NCBI GenBank assembly: GCA_033675265.1
Contig: JAUJYZ010000239.1
Coordinates: forward strand, 157,001 to 221,000
Origin: Actinostola sp. cb2023
Lineage: Eukaryota; Cnidaria; Anthozoa; Actiniaria; Actinostolidae
DNA: 64,000 nt
Reading direction: 5' to 3'
Below are positions 10,973 to 21,611 of the stretch, in pieces. The position numbers and the translations under genes are program-made. The notes beneath the pieces were generated by a model that was not told the origin of the DNA, made no database searches, and worked only from the letters and a program-made list of their open reading frames with translations. The stretch's first letter is position 1. Every line of letters starts with the position of its first letter.

Positions 10973-12973
10973 CAGCGATTTGCAAAAATTCTGTAAAAGC
11001 AAAATATATCGATATATCAATATATCGGTGCATTGTGGGTAATTTTCATTATAAAATGGCTGAATAAGCCCTCTAAAGTTCAAATTTTTCAATGGACCTT
11101 TCCGTAGTTGCCCAGAATGCTTCATGATTCTGCGCGTGCAAGCGAGGTCAGGGATAAAAGTAGATCGAAAATATTAAGAGAGAATGAAGAAATTCAGTAA
11201 AAAACTTAGACTTTTAAATTAAAAGTGCGTAAGAAGAATCACAAAGATAGATGCAAATTCTCAAGCAAAGAAAAAACAATTTTCCTGTTCTTGATTCGTT
11301 ACAGTAGTCATATTTTCCTCAATACACGATCAATTCTAAATATTTTTTATCCCTGACCTCGCTTGCACGCGCAGAATCATGAAGCATTCTGGGCAACTAC
11401 GGAAAGGTCTATTGCTTTTTCACATACATACAACAAAAGTTACTTGGGTTTAGATTCAGGTTTAATAATAGTAGGCTCAGTATCCAGCCGCTGGGGTTTC
11501 GTGCGCCCGCGATACTCTCCCCCTCACGGCTGGGCGCACGAGCTTGTCCTTTGTTTTTGTCAACCAATCAGAAATCTGCCCCCCAGTTTTTAGGGGGCAT
11601 AAATTAAAAATGACGCATAAGATTAAAAATGGCGCGATGGAGAGTTTGATGCTTGTGAATATGCCCTTGGCTTGAGAAGTTTAAATTAGAGAGTTTTAAA
11701 GAAAAACAGCGTTTAGCTTTGAAATAAATTGTTCTGGGAAAGGATGTCTTCGTTGTTCTTCCTACTGGCTCTGGAAAATCTCTAATTTTCCAAGCTGCTC
11801 CACCGGACGGTGTAAAGTGCAGGTTGCAGGTCAAACGTACAGTGCAACCCCGGTATTTCAAAATAACTCAAATCAATTTCCCTTGGATTATTTTCTCAGT
11901 CGATTCAATACTATCGCCGCCGTCATTTCGAACATTTTTTTGGCCGGAATTCGGAAAACTATTTTAAAAAGACCCCCGAAACTAAGATCCCGTAAGACCC
12001 TATGAAATTATAAAATGTCCAATGAGTGAGGAAAGGCTGTGTTCGCACCACGTTCAGCTTCAAAATCAGTCCATGCATGAGTTTTTTCCTCTGATTCCGA
12101 TTGCAGGGAGATTGGCTCGATGATATGCGGAATAGGACTTTAAAAAAATATCCTGTCTTTTCGGCTTTCCACGAATAAAACCACCCGCAGAATAACAGCT
12201 TCTTACTTTGAGGAGTAAAATTCACGTGTCCAGTGGTTTTCCAGTGGTTGTTTTACAAATCAATTGGCCAAGATAAGTCATGTTTTTATACAGCGACAAA
12301 TCAGCCGCCATCTTTAGCACTATGGGTTTCCTGTGGTGGGATATAATTGTGTTTGGGTTACCTGTGCTAAAGATGGCGGCTGATTTGGTTTTATTCGTGG
12401 AAAGCCGAAAAGACAGGATATTTTTTTAAAGTCCTATTCCGCCAATCTCACCCTGCAATCTGAATCAGAGAAGAAAAAAACTCATGGACTGATTTTGAAG
12501 CTGAACGTGGTGCGAACACAGCCTTTCCTCACTCATTGGATTTGCCTGATTTGGACATTTTATAACAGCTAGTTCTTAGGGTCTTACGGGATCTTAGTTT
12601 CGGGGGACTTTTGAAAATAGTTTTCCGAATTCCGGCCAAAACATTTTTCGAAATGACGGCGGCGATAGTATTGAATCGACTGAGAAAATAATCCAAGGGA
12701 AATTGATTTGAGTTATTTTGAAATACCGGGGTTGCACCACAGGGAGCCCAAGCATAAATTCAGTAAAAAAATAAAATTCGAAATAAAGTATTTTTTTCCG
12801 CTATTCACCCAGCCGTGAGGGGGAGAGTATCGCGGGCGCATGAAACCCCAGCGGCTGGATACTGAGCCTATAATAATAGCTAAAATCAAAGAATTAGGAT
12901 TATGCAAATTACTATATATGGGCTCCTGATATCGATATATTAGGATTTTACATAATTTTTGCAAATCGCTGTA
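10972..12973. mobile_element. 2 kb foldback element with 18-bp terminal inverted repeats
   Basis: The ends read CAGCGATTTGCAAAAATT and its exact inverse, each flanked by TA, followed by an imperfect TATATCGATAT segment. Inner inverted arms are long: 11840-12190 pairs with about 12375-12735, 11470-11545 pairs with 12800-12870, and the centre pairs through GTGCTAAAGATGGCGGCTGA. A further hairpin (11090-11158 with 11345-11416) sits in the left part. The left side holds a helicase fragment (11659-11802) not mirrored on the right. Copy 1 of the duplication has an uninterrupted site near 3822. No transposase was found. Confidence 0.8.
11659..11802 (+). pseudogene. Captured RecQ-like DNA helicase fragment (motif I)
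   Basis: One plus-strand frame reads a Lys-rich stretch ending in KEKQRLALK, then a TAA stop (11725-11727), then VLGKDVFVVLPTGSGKSLIF. LPTGSGKS is the Walker A (motif I) of RecQ-family helicases, and the preceding KxxQ-rich stretch resembles motif 0. Only about 48 codons remain, with no later helicase motif, so it is a gene fragment. It lies inside the left arm region of a foldback element and is absent from the mirror arm, suggesting capture by the element or insertion into it. Confidence 0.7.
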
Positions 12974-13170
12974 TATTGTAGTATATCAAGAGAAAATGAG
13001 GTAAGAGAAGGAATCCCTGGTACCCCATCATGTGCCCCGTTAATTCTATTTTTAGATCGAAGCTATTTTTAGCTTTAGTTACCATGCCCGCGCTCTTGAC
13101 TTGTAGAATTTTAAAATACTCAACCTTACCTTGGTTTTTCCTTTCAAAAACTTTTTATTTTTTGCCATTA

Positions 13171-13478
13171 CTGCGATTCTCAGTATTATGCGAACTCAGA
13201 CATTCAAGCAGTCGGCTGGAACTTGGTTTTTCGCTGCCGTCAATCGACATAAAAAATCAGTAAACTTAAAAATATAAGTCAGAAGACCCACCAAATGGAA
13301 ACCAAATATGATTTTGAGCTAAATTATGGATCATTTGGTCGAAGAATGTATTGTCTGTATTTAGTTTTTGAATTCGTTTGAGTTTTGAATTTGATTGACG
13401 GGTAGCGAAAAACCAAGTTCCAGCCGACTGTTTGAATGTCTGAGTTCGCATAATACTGAGAACCGCAGTAAAAAGAAA
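13171..13478. repeat. Inverted repeat (hairpin), ~75 bp arms
   Basis: Left arm 13171-13245 and right arm 13394-13478 are inverted copies (CAGTCGGCTGGAACTTGGTT pairs with AACCAAGTTCCAGCCGACTG). This is another small foldback element. Neighbouring short open frames are shadows of it. Confidence 0.8.
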
Positions 13479-13684
13479 AGCAAAAGACTACACAGCTTCT
13501 GCTCCAAGATAGATCTAACAAAGCAGTGGTCGCACGATTTCTATGATGTTTACATGCAAAGTCTGCACTGAATAAAAATACAAAACTGAGCGAAACAATA
13601 TCGTCAACTCTCTGAGAAAAGGCCACAATTTAATTATCTGAGATTCATTGAAGGATTTTACGAATACTCAGGCGAATTGAGCAA

Positions 13685-14880
13685 AATTGCGCAATGAAAC
13701 TCTAATTGACGACAAAAACAATCGTAAACTGAATAAATTATCGTTTTGTCGACAACAATGCGCAATGAAACTCTAATTGACGACAAAAACAATCGTAAAC
13801 TAAATAAATTATCGTTTTGTCGACAACAATGCGCAATGAAACTCTAATTGTCGACAGAAACAATCGCAAACTGAATAAATTATCGTTTTGTTGACAACAC
13901 AATGCGCAATGAAACTCTAATTGTCGACAAAAACAATCGTAAACTGAATAAATTATCGTTTTGTCGACAACACAATGCGCAATGAAACTATAATTGACGA
14001 CAAAAACAATCGTAAACTGAATAAATTATCGTTTTGTTGACAACACAATGCGCAATGAAACTATAATTGACGACAAAAACAATCGTAAACTGAATAAATT
14101 ATCGTTTTGTTGACAACACAATGCGCAATGAAACTCTAATTGTCGACAAAAACAATCGTAAACTGAATAAATTATCGTTTTGTCGACAACAATGCGCAAT
14201 GAAACTATAATTGACGACAAAAACAATCGTAAACTGAATAAATTATCGTTTTGTTGACAACAATGCGCATTGAAACTATTGACGACAGAAATAATCGCAA
14301 ACTGAATAAATTATCGTTTTGTCGACAACAATGCGCAATGAAACTCTAATTGTCGACAAAAACAATCGCAAACTGAATAAATTATCGTTTTGTCGACAAC
14401 AATGCGCAATGAAACTCTAATTGTCGACAAAAACAATCGTAAACTGAATAAATTATCGTTTTGTCGACAACAATGCGCAATGAAACTCTAATTGACGACA
14501 GAAACAATCGTAAACTGAATAAATTATCGTTTTGTTGACAACACAATGCGCAATGAAACTCTAATTGACGACAAAAACAATCGCAAACTGAATAAATTAT
14601 CGTTTTGTCGACAACAATGCGCAATGAAACTATAATTGACGACAAAAACAATCGTAAACTGAATAATTTATCGTTTTGTTGACAACACAATGCGCAATGA
14701 AACTATAATTGACGACAGAAACAATCGCAAACTGAATAAATTATCGTTTTGTTGACAACACAATGCGCAATGAAACTCTAATTGTCGACAAAAACAATCG
14801 TAAACTGAATAAATTATCGTTTTGTTGACAACAATGCGCAATGAAACTATAATTGACGACAGAAACAATCGCAAACTAAA
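13685..14880. repeat. ~69-73 bp satellite, array 3 (about 17 units)
   Basis: About 16-17 direct units of the satellite seen at 24-182 and 3835-4110, with variants GTCGACAACA or GTTGACAACA and ACTCTAATTG or ACTATAATTG. A minus-strand frame through the array gives a periodic Leu/Ser/Cys peptide and is not a gene. Confidence 0.95.
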
Positions 14881-15294
14881 TAACTATTTGTTTAGAACTG
14901 CTTAGAAAGAATGCCCCTACCAAGCAAGAGAGAGGTAAGCCTGGTTGCAAGGTATTAGTGTGAGGTATATGAGATATATATATATATATATTTTTTTTTT
15001 CAAGATTCGCCCATAAGGCAGGTGTTGTACAATAGGACACGAAGTCCCCTTTAAAATACATTACACCACGTCCCACCCAATAAGAAAGGTTACCCAGTAT
15101 ACCCGACCCCTGATGAATTCCCAATATGAAAAAATATATGAAAAATTAATATATATGAATATAAATATTGGATCAGGAATGACAGAAACTCTAAACAAAA
15201 GGATATTTACTGGAATCAATAAGTTAGTAATTTTGATGGGAACAAGGAACCTGAAATTAAAGATAAGTGTATCTGATGTGTTTTTTTCCTTCAG

Positions 15295-17323
15295 AGAATC
15301 AACTCCTTTCTGATGGCTATCCAGCGTACACCACATCGGCTGGATGGATTGGTTACACTGATGAACAGATTGTAGAACTGTGCCAGAAATACATGTCCAA
15401 AGGATGGACAAGGTAAACACTTATCTTAGTGAGAGCTTTAAAATTATATCATGTATAGATAGATGAAAGATAGATACAGGTAATCCATCCATCTACTCAT
15501 CCATCCAGCTACTCATCCATCCATCTACTCATCCATCCAGCTACTCATCCATCCATCTACTCATCCATACAGCTACTCATCCATCCATCCATCTACTCAT
15601 CTATCCATCTATCTATCCATCCATTGAGGGCCACAAATTTGTCAGTACTTTTTGTAACTGTTAGGTGTCTACCCTCACAAAATAAAGTTTCTATTCTATT
15701 ATTCTATTCTATTCTATTCTACTCATCATCCATCCATCCATCCATCCATCCATCCATCCATCCATCCATCCATCCATCCATCCATCCATCCATCCATCCA
15801 TCCATCCATCCATCCATCCATCCATCCATCCAAATAAATGAAGTACAGCAAGTCTGGTTTTACCATGAATTACTTTCAGATTCAAGATGAAGGTTGGAGG
15901 TGACGTTGCTGATGACATTCGACGAGCAGCAATTCTCAGAGAAACCTTGGGACCTGATCATTTTCTTGTAAGAACATTCACAATACCATATACACTTGGT
16001 TTTCTCTCCAGTCCTACACTTGACTAACTATGTGTCCACTGTCTATCTATCCGACTGTCGTAGATTTGTCAATCATTAAGTTTTTCCTTGTTGATATAAT
16101 GAGTTCATCTCTCTCAAAGCCAGAGGACATTGAGAACATCTCGTACTACCTTAGAGAGAGGCAATTTATCATAACACGGCACTGAATGGACCAGACAAAG
16201 GTGTCCGTCTTAGAGAAATGTCTGGGTCCATCCTTCGGAGGGAGGTGTCTTTCCGTCCGGTTTGCTCAGTTGGTTGAGTACCGGTTTATTGTGCGGGGGG
16301 GTTCGTGGTTCGAATCCCTGTGGTGGCCGGGTCAATGCTCAGTGTCTTAAACTATATAATCGAGTAGAAGGCATGAATTAAACCTCGTACTACAATTCAG
16401 CTAGTAACCCAATAGACTTTGCCGAGTGCTGAGAGGATTAAATATATTCCATCTAGTTTAACGTATTGTGTTGTGTCGTCTAGGCCATGGATGCCAATCA
16501 GCGCTGGGACGTCAATGAAGCCATTGAAATCATGAAACAATTGGCTCAGTTCAAACCAATCTGGATCGAAGAACCTACATCACCAGACGATGTCTTAGGT
16601 ACTCACTGATGAAGTAGCATTTGCGATCTGAAAGCATTGGTGACGTGCACGGAAACCAAAACAGGCTCAACAGGTTTACAGCACAAACCGCGCGCGCCTT
16701 CGACATAGAACAGAGAGCGAGTGAAAAGGATGTTACTCTGCATAACTTTAGATAACGTTTTCATATGAGAACAAATTTTTTCTCCCCTGTTTTGGCCTTG
16801 CGTCCACACGCGAACGATTCGAAGACGGCTCTTTTCCAAAACGCTCTCTAGAGTGGACGACGGGTAAAATTGACTCGAAAACGCTCGATTTGAAAAACAA
16901 ATTTGGGGGCCCAAAGCCCGTATTTTCGACCGTGTACACGAAGCTTTTCAAATTATCCTTTTTTTGTGAACACGATGTTGCCATTGTTGTTTTCAAATAA
17001 AGCGCATTAGTGTGGATGTTGACTCACTCGAATCATGTATTGCTAGGTCACGCTGCCATATCCAAGGCGTTAGCACCATATGGCATAGGTGTGGCGACAG
17101 GAGAGCACTGTCAGAACCGTGTCATGTTCAAGCAGTTCCTTCAAGCGGGTGCCATGCAGTTTTGCCAGATCGACAGCTGCAGAGTGGGCGGGCTAAACGA
17201 AATACTGTCTGTTGTTCTCCTGGCTGCGAAATTTGGAGGTAAGATTATGTACTTATTGACTGAGTGCGAGGGCCGGTCATTTGTACGGACTCACTGCGCT
17301 CGTTCTGTACGGCATGACCTCGA

Positions 17324-17366
<43 letters not shown>

Positions 17367-20300
17367 GCAGCCTAAACCTAGTTTAAGAGGACTTGTGACT
17401 GACACAAACAGCCCTGACGAAAGCATGAGCCCAAGGATCAAACGTTTCCATATTTCCATATACCCACCCTACTTTTCGTCTTAATCCCTTATGTGCCTCC
17501 CTAGTGATGATATGATAACAGCGTCTGTATGCCTGTCTTAATCCCTTATGTGCCTCCCTAGTGATGATATGATAATAGCGTCTGTATGCCTGTCTTAATC
17601 CCTTATATTGTGATAATATGATAATAGCGTCTGTATGCCTAGTGATGATATGATAATAGCGTCTGTATGCCTAGTGATGATATGATAATAGCGTCTGTAT
17701 GCCTGTGATATGCTTTCAGTCCCCGTGTGTCCTCATGCTGGCGGTGTTGGTTTGTGTGAATACGTACAACACATCTCCATCTTCGACTATCTGTGTGTTT
17801 CAGCATCCTTAGACAACAGGTATGTACCAAGAGCCCGCTACACTACGGTCCGTGAGCGACCACCATTGTTGTCAGGCAGGGTAACCTGGCCTTTGGACCT
17901 GGTTGTCACTACGATGCAGCGCAAGCATATGCGCAATTCAACACCAAGAAACCTCCGCAATTCTAAGCACAAATGGAAAATATTGATCTTTACGCTTACG
18001 TCAGGCCCGTTGTCATAGCGACATATGGCATCTTGCGCATGCGTCACTCGTGAAAGGGAACCATTCAGGGAGTATTCGCTTACTTTCGGCAACAATAGAC
18101 CTTATGCATAATGACGTAATGTGACTACAACTACCAGAAAGCTTTGCAAATTTTCTTTTTTTTCTAGATTTTTATTCGCTCGTGAGGTAATTAATTCAAT
18201 TGGATGACGAGAATAACATTTGCCACAGTCACTTCACTGTCCACTCTACAAAGGTCAGCTGTATTACCGACATTTCCCTCAATCCTATTGGTGAGCGACC
18301 ACGTGACCGAAAATCCCTTGAGAAATAAATAACAAAGATGCAGCTGCCAAGTAATGTTTAATAAACAGTTCACAATAAGCCAGTTCACGCTGTCGGCCGC
18401 CATTTTGAATTGGGGCAAACTCGGCAAAATTGATAGAAATCTGGATCACTTTGACTTGCCGTAACTCCGCTCGATTTCGTTGGATTTTTAAAAACTTACC
18501 ATTTTAGAAAAGATGTGTTCTTTGTTATTGATGTCCTATAATATGATGGGTGTTGGAAGGCTACAAATCGAGAAAAAAAGATTTTTGTTTTCAAAATAAA
18601 ACGTTCGGCACGTGAATATGCAAATTAGCTCGAAATTTTAAGATCCATTCGTGAAAAGAAGATTGACTCGTAAAAGGTAGTTAAAACACCTACATTGGTC
18701 TTATTTTCACTCCAACAACTCATATGCATGATTGCTGATTATCGAAGTTTCAATTTTGAAAATCCAACGAAATCGAGCGGAGTTACGGCAAGTCAAAGTG
18801 ATCCAGATTTCTATCAATTTTGCTGCGTTTGCCCCAATTCAAAATGGCGGCCGACAGCGTGAACTGGCTTATTCACTAAGACAAAGGGTACTAATTATCT
18901 ATATACAATACAAATAATAAAAGATGCGCAAAGCATTCTGGTAGTTGTTGTCATATTACGTCATTATGCATAAGGTCAGGAGCCCATAAGTAGGAGCCTC
19001 CATCTACCGTACTGGGTTTGTGAGACGACCTGTGACCGGATCAGGCTATTTTTAGAACACCTTTTCCCGCGAACTAATCATCAATCAATAGGAATCCCCC
19101 ATGGGAATTACACAGAGCCAATCAGCATCAATGAGGTAGATGATTTGTGTTTATTTGTGATATATGAACAAAGTGGCGGACGAAGAAATTGAAGAAACTG
19201 AAAGTGAAGAGAGCGAAAATGACATAGTTAAAATGACATAGTTACAGTGACTCTTTTGCAGAGTTTAGTACTTCATCGGAAAGTGACCAAGAGTCTTCAA
19301 GTTCGTGTTCTGTTTCTCAAGGAACTAACAAAACATCAAATAGTAAACCTACCAAGCCAAAAGCTAGAAACTCCGTAACAAAGTCGAAATCAAAAATCCC
19401 TGGTGTTAAAATTTCGCGGCAAAACTGGTGTTCTAAAAATAGCCTGATCCGGTCACAGGTCGTCTCACGAATACATCCCAGATGGAGGCTCCTACTTATG
19501 TGCTCCTGATAAGGTCTATTACCGTGTTTGACTGATACCTTGTTGAGCTTGGTTCGACTGTTGATACTGTCAGTGATAATGTATTCAGATTGTATGACAT
19601 TCCGATGGCTAACAACATGTGAATGTCTTCTACAGGGTGATCGAGTTCTCTGACCATCTACACGAGCATTTTGTACATCCAGTAGTTACAAAGAATGGAA
19701 ATTATCGAGTTCCTTTGGTAAGTTCACGGTCTCCTTTGCAGCCGTGCTTTATCGTCACGCAACTCTTGACGTCACGTAATGCTGGACGTCATGCAACGCT
19801 CGAAGTCACGCAACGCTGGGCGTCACGCAACGCTGGGCGTCACGCAACGTTCGGCTCCACGCAACACTTGGAGTCGCGCAACGCTGGGCGTCACGCAACT
19901 CTCAGCGTCACGCAACACTCGGAGTCGCGCAACGCTGGGCGTCACGCAACGCTGGGCGTCACGCAACGCTGGGCGTCATGCAACGCTTGCAGTGGCGTTG
20001 TGTGACGACGAAAGAAACGGCTACGAAGGGGACTATTGGTATCTACCATTTGTCTAGCTTTTATTCGTCCATCCATCTCTCTTTCATTATCTTGCTTTCC
20101 TAATACTCCAGTTTCGAGTTGTTTACACACTGCTGTACTTCTTGACAAAAGACGCATTTGCTCAGCCTTAGCCTCAATCCAGAGAATAAACCCGTGGAAT
20201 TAAAAAATGATTATATTGTTTCACATTCTCGTTGGTATTTGTGAATAATTTACGCTGAATCGAGGCTAAGGCTGAGCAAATGCGTCTTTTGTCAAGGTGC

Positions 20301-20503
20301 GTAAACAACTCGAAACTGGAGTATTAATCCTCCTTTGTTTTGTTCCGACCCTCAACTTTTAAGTGATTTCAATTCATTTTCGTTCCCAGTCCCCTGGCTA
20401 CAGCGCGGAAATGAAAGCCAAATCGCTTGACGACTTCGAGTATCCAAATGGCACCGAGTGGCAAAGGATGTTTAAAGAGGGACAGTTTACTGCACCAACA
20501 TAG
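15295..20503 (+). CDS. ENOSF1: ENOSF1-like enolase-superfamily dehydratase, last seven exons (5' end missing)
   Basis: ENOSF1 belongs to the mandelate-racemase/enolase superfamily (L-fuconate dehydratase type) and acts on sugar acids. Exons: 15295-15412, 15880-15967, 16484-16598, 17047-17238, 17720-17819, 19636-19717, 20390-20503, all with GT-AG borders and matching phases (809 nt, 268 residues plus stop). Recognisable in order: DGYPAYTTS; the catalytic K-x-K in RFKMKVG; the metal ligands in [16 protein letters not shown] and [16 protein letters not shown]; the catalytic His in [25 protein letters not shown]; and a C-terminal YPNGTEW. All superfamily active-site residues expected in this part are present, so it looks functional. 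The human protein is about 443 residues, so some 170 N-terminal residues are missing. I found no upstream exon in 1-15294, so the gap is either beyond the window or in exons I could not recognise. Introns are packed with foldbacks and minisatellites. Confidence 0.93.
15480..15832. repeat. CATC/CTACTCATCCATC simple repeats in an ENOSF1 intron
   Basis: Imperfect CATCCATCTACTCATC units (15480-15620), then TTCTATTC units, then about 25 pure CATC units (15725-15832). They lie between ENOSF1 exons 15295-15412 and 15880-15967. Confidence 0.95.
16255..16445 (+). mobile_element. tRNA-derived SINE-like element in an ENOSF1 intron
   Basis: The head resembles a tRNA: an A-box-like TTGCTCAGTTGG (about 16262) and a perfect B box GGTTCGAATCC (16307-16317), with a partly paired acceptor region (TCCGGT against GGCCGG). 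A non-tRNA body follows with the common SINE-type phrase GTGTCTTAAAC. The boundary at the 3' end is approximate. No clear anticodon stem, so not a working tRNA. Confidence 0.6.
17253..17367. mobile_element. Short palindromic MITE (CTTATTGACTGAGTG family)
   Basis: 115 bp hairpin; GTACTTATTGACTGAGTG at one end pairs with CACTCAGTCAATAAGTGC at the other, and the stem carries GAGGGCCGG/CCGGCCCTC. A relative forms the hairpin at 8464-8609. It starts 14 bp after the donor of ENOSF1 exon 17047-17238. Confidence 0.85.
17480..17708. repeat. ~62 bp degenerate tandem repeat
   Basis: Units combine GTGATGATATGATAATAGCG, TCTGTATGCC and TGTCTTAATCCCTTATGTGC, in full and shortened versions. The array runs up to the acceptor of ENOSF1 exon 17720-17819. 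Confidence 0.85.
18094..19520. mobile_element. Foldback element 1 in ENOSF1 intron (split by element 2)
   Basis: Terminal repeats start AATAGACCTTATGCATAATG on the left. The right copy reads CATTATGCATAAGGT, then is interrupted by the element at 18977-19508, and finishes ATAAGGTCTATT at 19520. Inner arms 18378-18490 and 18762-18870 are long inverted copies containing AATTGGGGCAAAC and GCGGCCGACAGCGTGAA. Non-autonomous; it sits between ENOSF1 exons 17720-17819 and 19636-19717. Confidence 0.85.
18977..19508. mobile_element. Foldback/hAT-like element 2 nested in element 1, with captured acidic ORFs
   Basis: Ends CAGGAGC...GCTCCTG with ~85 bp inverted arms (CATAAGTAGGAGCCTCCATC and inverse; GGTCACAGGTCGTCTCAC). 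The 7-bp direct repeats ATAAGGT at 18970-18976 and 19509-19515 are the target-site duplication (8 bp if one C is counted), near the 8 bp of hAT elements. The interior has an open frame from ATG 19164 reading [20 protein letters not shown], then a stop. A second frame follows at once, rich in Ser and Lys ([16 protein letters not shown]). The two frames are separated by a 14-bp tandem duplication (AAAATGACATAGTT twice). The peptide is acidic and disordered and I do not recognise it. Confidence 0.8.
19758..19990. repeat. 17-bp minisatellite (CGTCACGCAACGCTGGG)
   Basis: About 14 units of CGTCACGCAACGCTGGG with point variants, starting 40 bp downstream of the donor of ENOSF1 exon 19636-19717. Open in two plus frames, which produces spurious repetitive peptides. 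Confidence 0.95.
20098..20327. repeat. Inverted repeat, ~85 bp arms
   Basis: Left arm 20098-20190 (AATACTCCAGTTTCGAGTTG...GCTCAGCCTTAGCC) and right arm 20252-20327 are inverted copies around a ~60 bp loop. It lies in the last ENOSF1 intron. Confidence 0.85.
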
Positions 20504-20624
20504 ATCAGAATATATATTATGTTAGAAAATTAACTAATTATCAAAGTTTAATACTGACTGTGGGGTATTAATCAAATAATATAGAATTATGTCTGAAGAT
20601 TGACCCTTAAGGCCCAGACACACC

Positions 20625-21150
20625 ATGCAACCTGTCTTGCAACGTTGCGAGGAAAAAGGCTTTTTTGGGGGTGTCACACGATGCAAGATTGCGCGCAACA
20701 AGGTTTTGGGGTGTCACACGATGTAACGTTGCGCGCAACAAGGTTTTTTGGGGGTGTCACACGATGTAACGTTGCGCGCAACAAGGTTTTTTTGGGGTGT
20801 CACACGATGCAACGTTGCTCGCAACAAGGTTTTTTGGGTGTTACGATGTAACGATCCGCGCAACGAGTTTTTTGGGGTGTCGCACGATGTAACGTTGCGC
20901 GCAACAAGTTTTTGGGGGGGGTGTCACACGATGTAACGTTGCGCGCAACAAGGTTTTTGGGTGTCACACGATGCAACGTTGCTCGCAACAAGTTTTTTTT
21001 TTGGTGCCACATAATGCAACGTTGAGCGCAACAAGGTTTTTTGGGGTGTCACACGATGCAACGTTGAGCGCAACAAGGTTTTTTGGGGTGTCGCACGATG
21101 CAACGTTGCGCGCGACAAGGTTTTTGGGGTGCCACGATGCAACGTTGCGC
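20625..21150. repeat. ~43 bp minisatellite built on GTTGCGCGCAAC
   Basis: About 12 units of TGTCACACGATGTAACGTTG, CGCGCAACAAGG and a T/G-rich spacer of variable length. Each unit contains the palindrome GTTGCGCGCAAC. It begins with GCCCAGACACACCATGCAAC, which looks like a transposon end, so the array may be an amplified MITE terminus. It lies just after the ENOSF1 stop (20503). Confidence 0.9.
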
Positions 21151-21611
21151 ACAACAGTTGCAGAAATAGAAATCGATCCTACTTCTGCAAGAGCGCGGGA
21201 ATTAATCACCTGGCCCCAGTTTTACCAAATGTCGATAGCGCTATTCGTTGGATAGCGGTGAAGCAAATTCAAGTATAATTTATATTTAAAATGGTTAGAT
21301 GAATTTGGTGTGAACATTCAGGGAATTCAGGACGAAACACTGGGTAACGCCAATGATTCTCTGGGGTCACACCTTTGTGAATCGAGGATTGACCACCTGT
21401 CAATGAAATTGAGGTTGAGGTGGTTTGAATTTTGAGACGAAAATACCCGAATATTATAAATACGAGAAACTGTAAAGTATTGATATCTATTTTATTGGTT
21501 AAACGGCCGTACATCTGATCTCGGACTAGTCTATCTAGAGAAAGAATACTGAAAACAAAGAGAGCATAAATAAGAGAGAGCGAGTCTGCATTGCCTGGTT
21601 ACTAAAATATA

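Noticed and set aside
13685..14880. CRISPR-like array of regular repeats
   Set aside because: Units are contiguous with no unique spacers, in a eukaryotic setting. It is a satellite.
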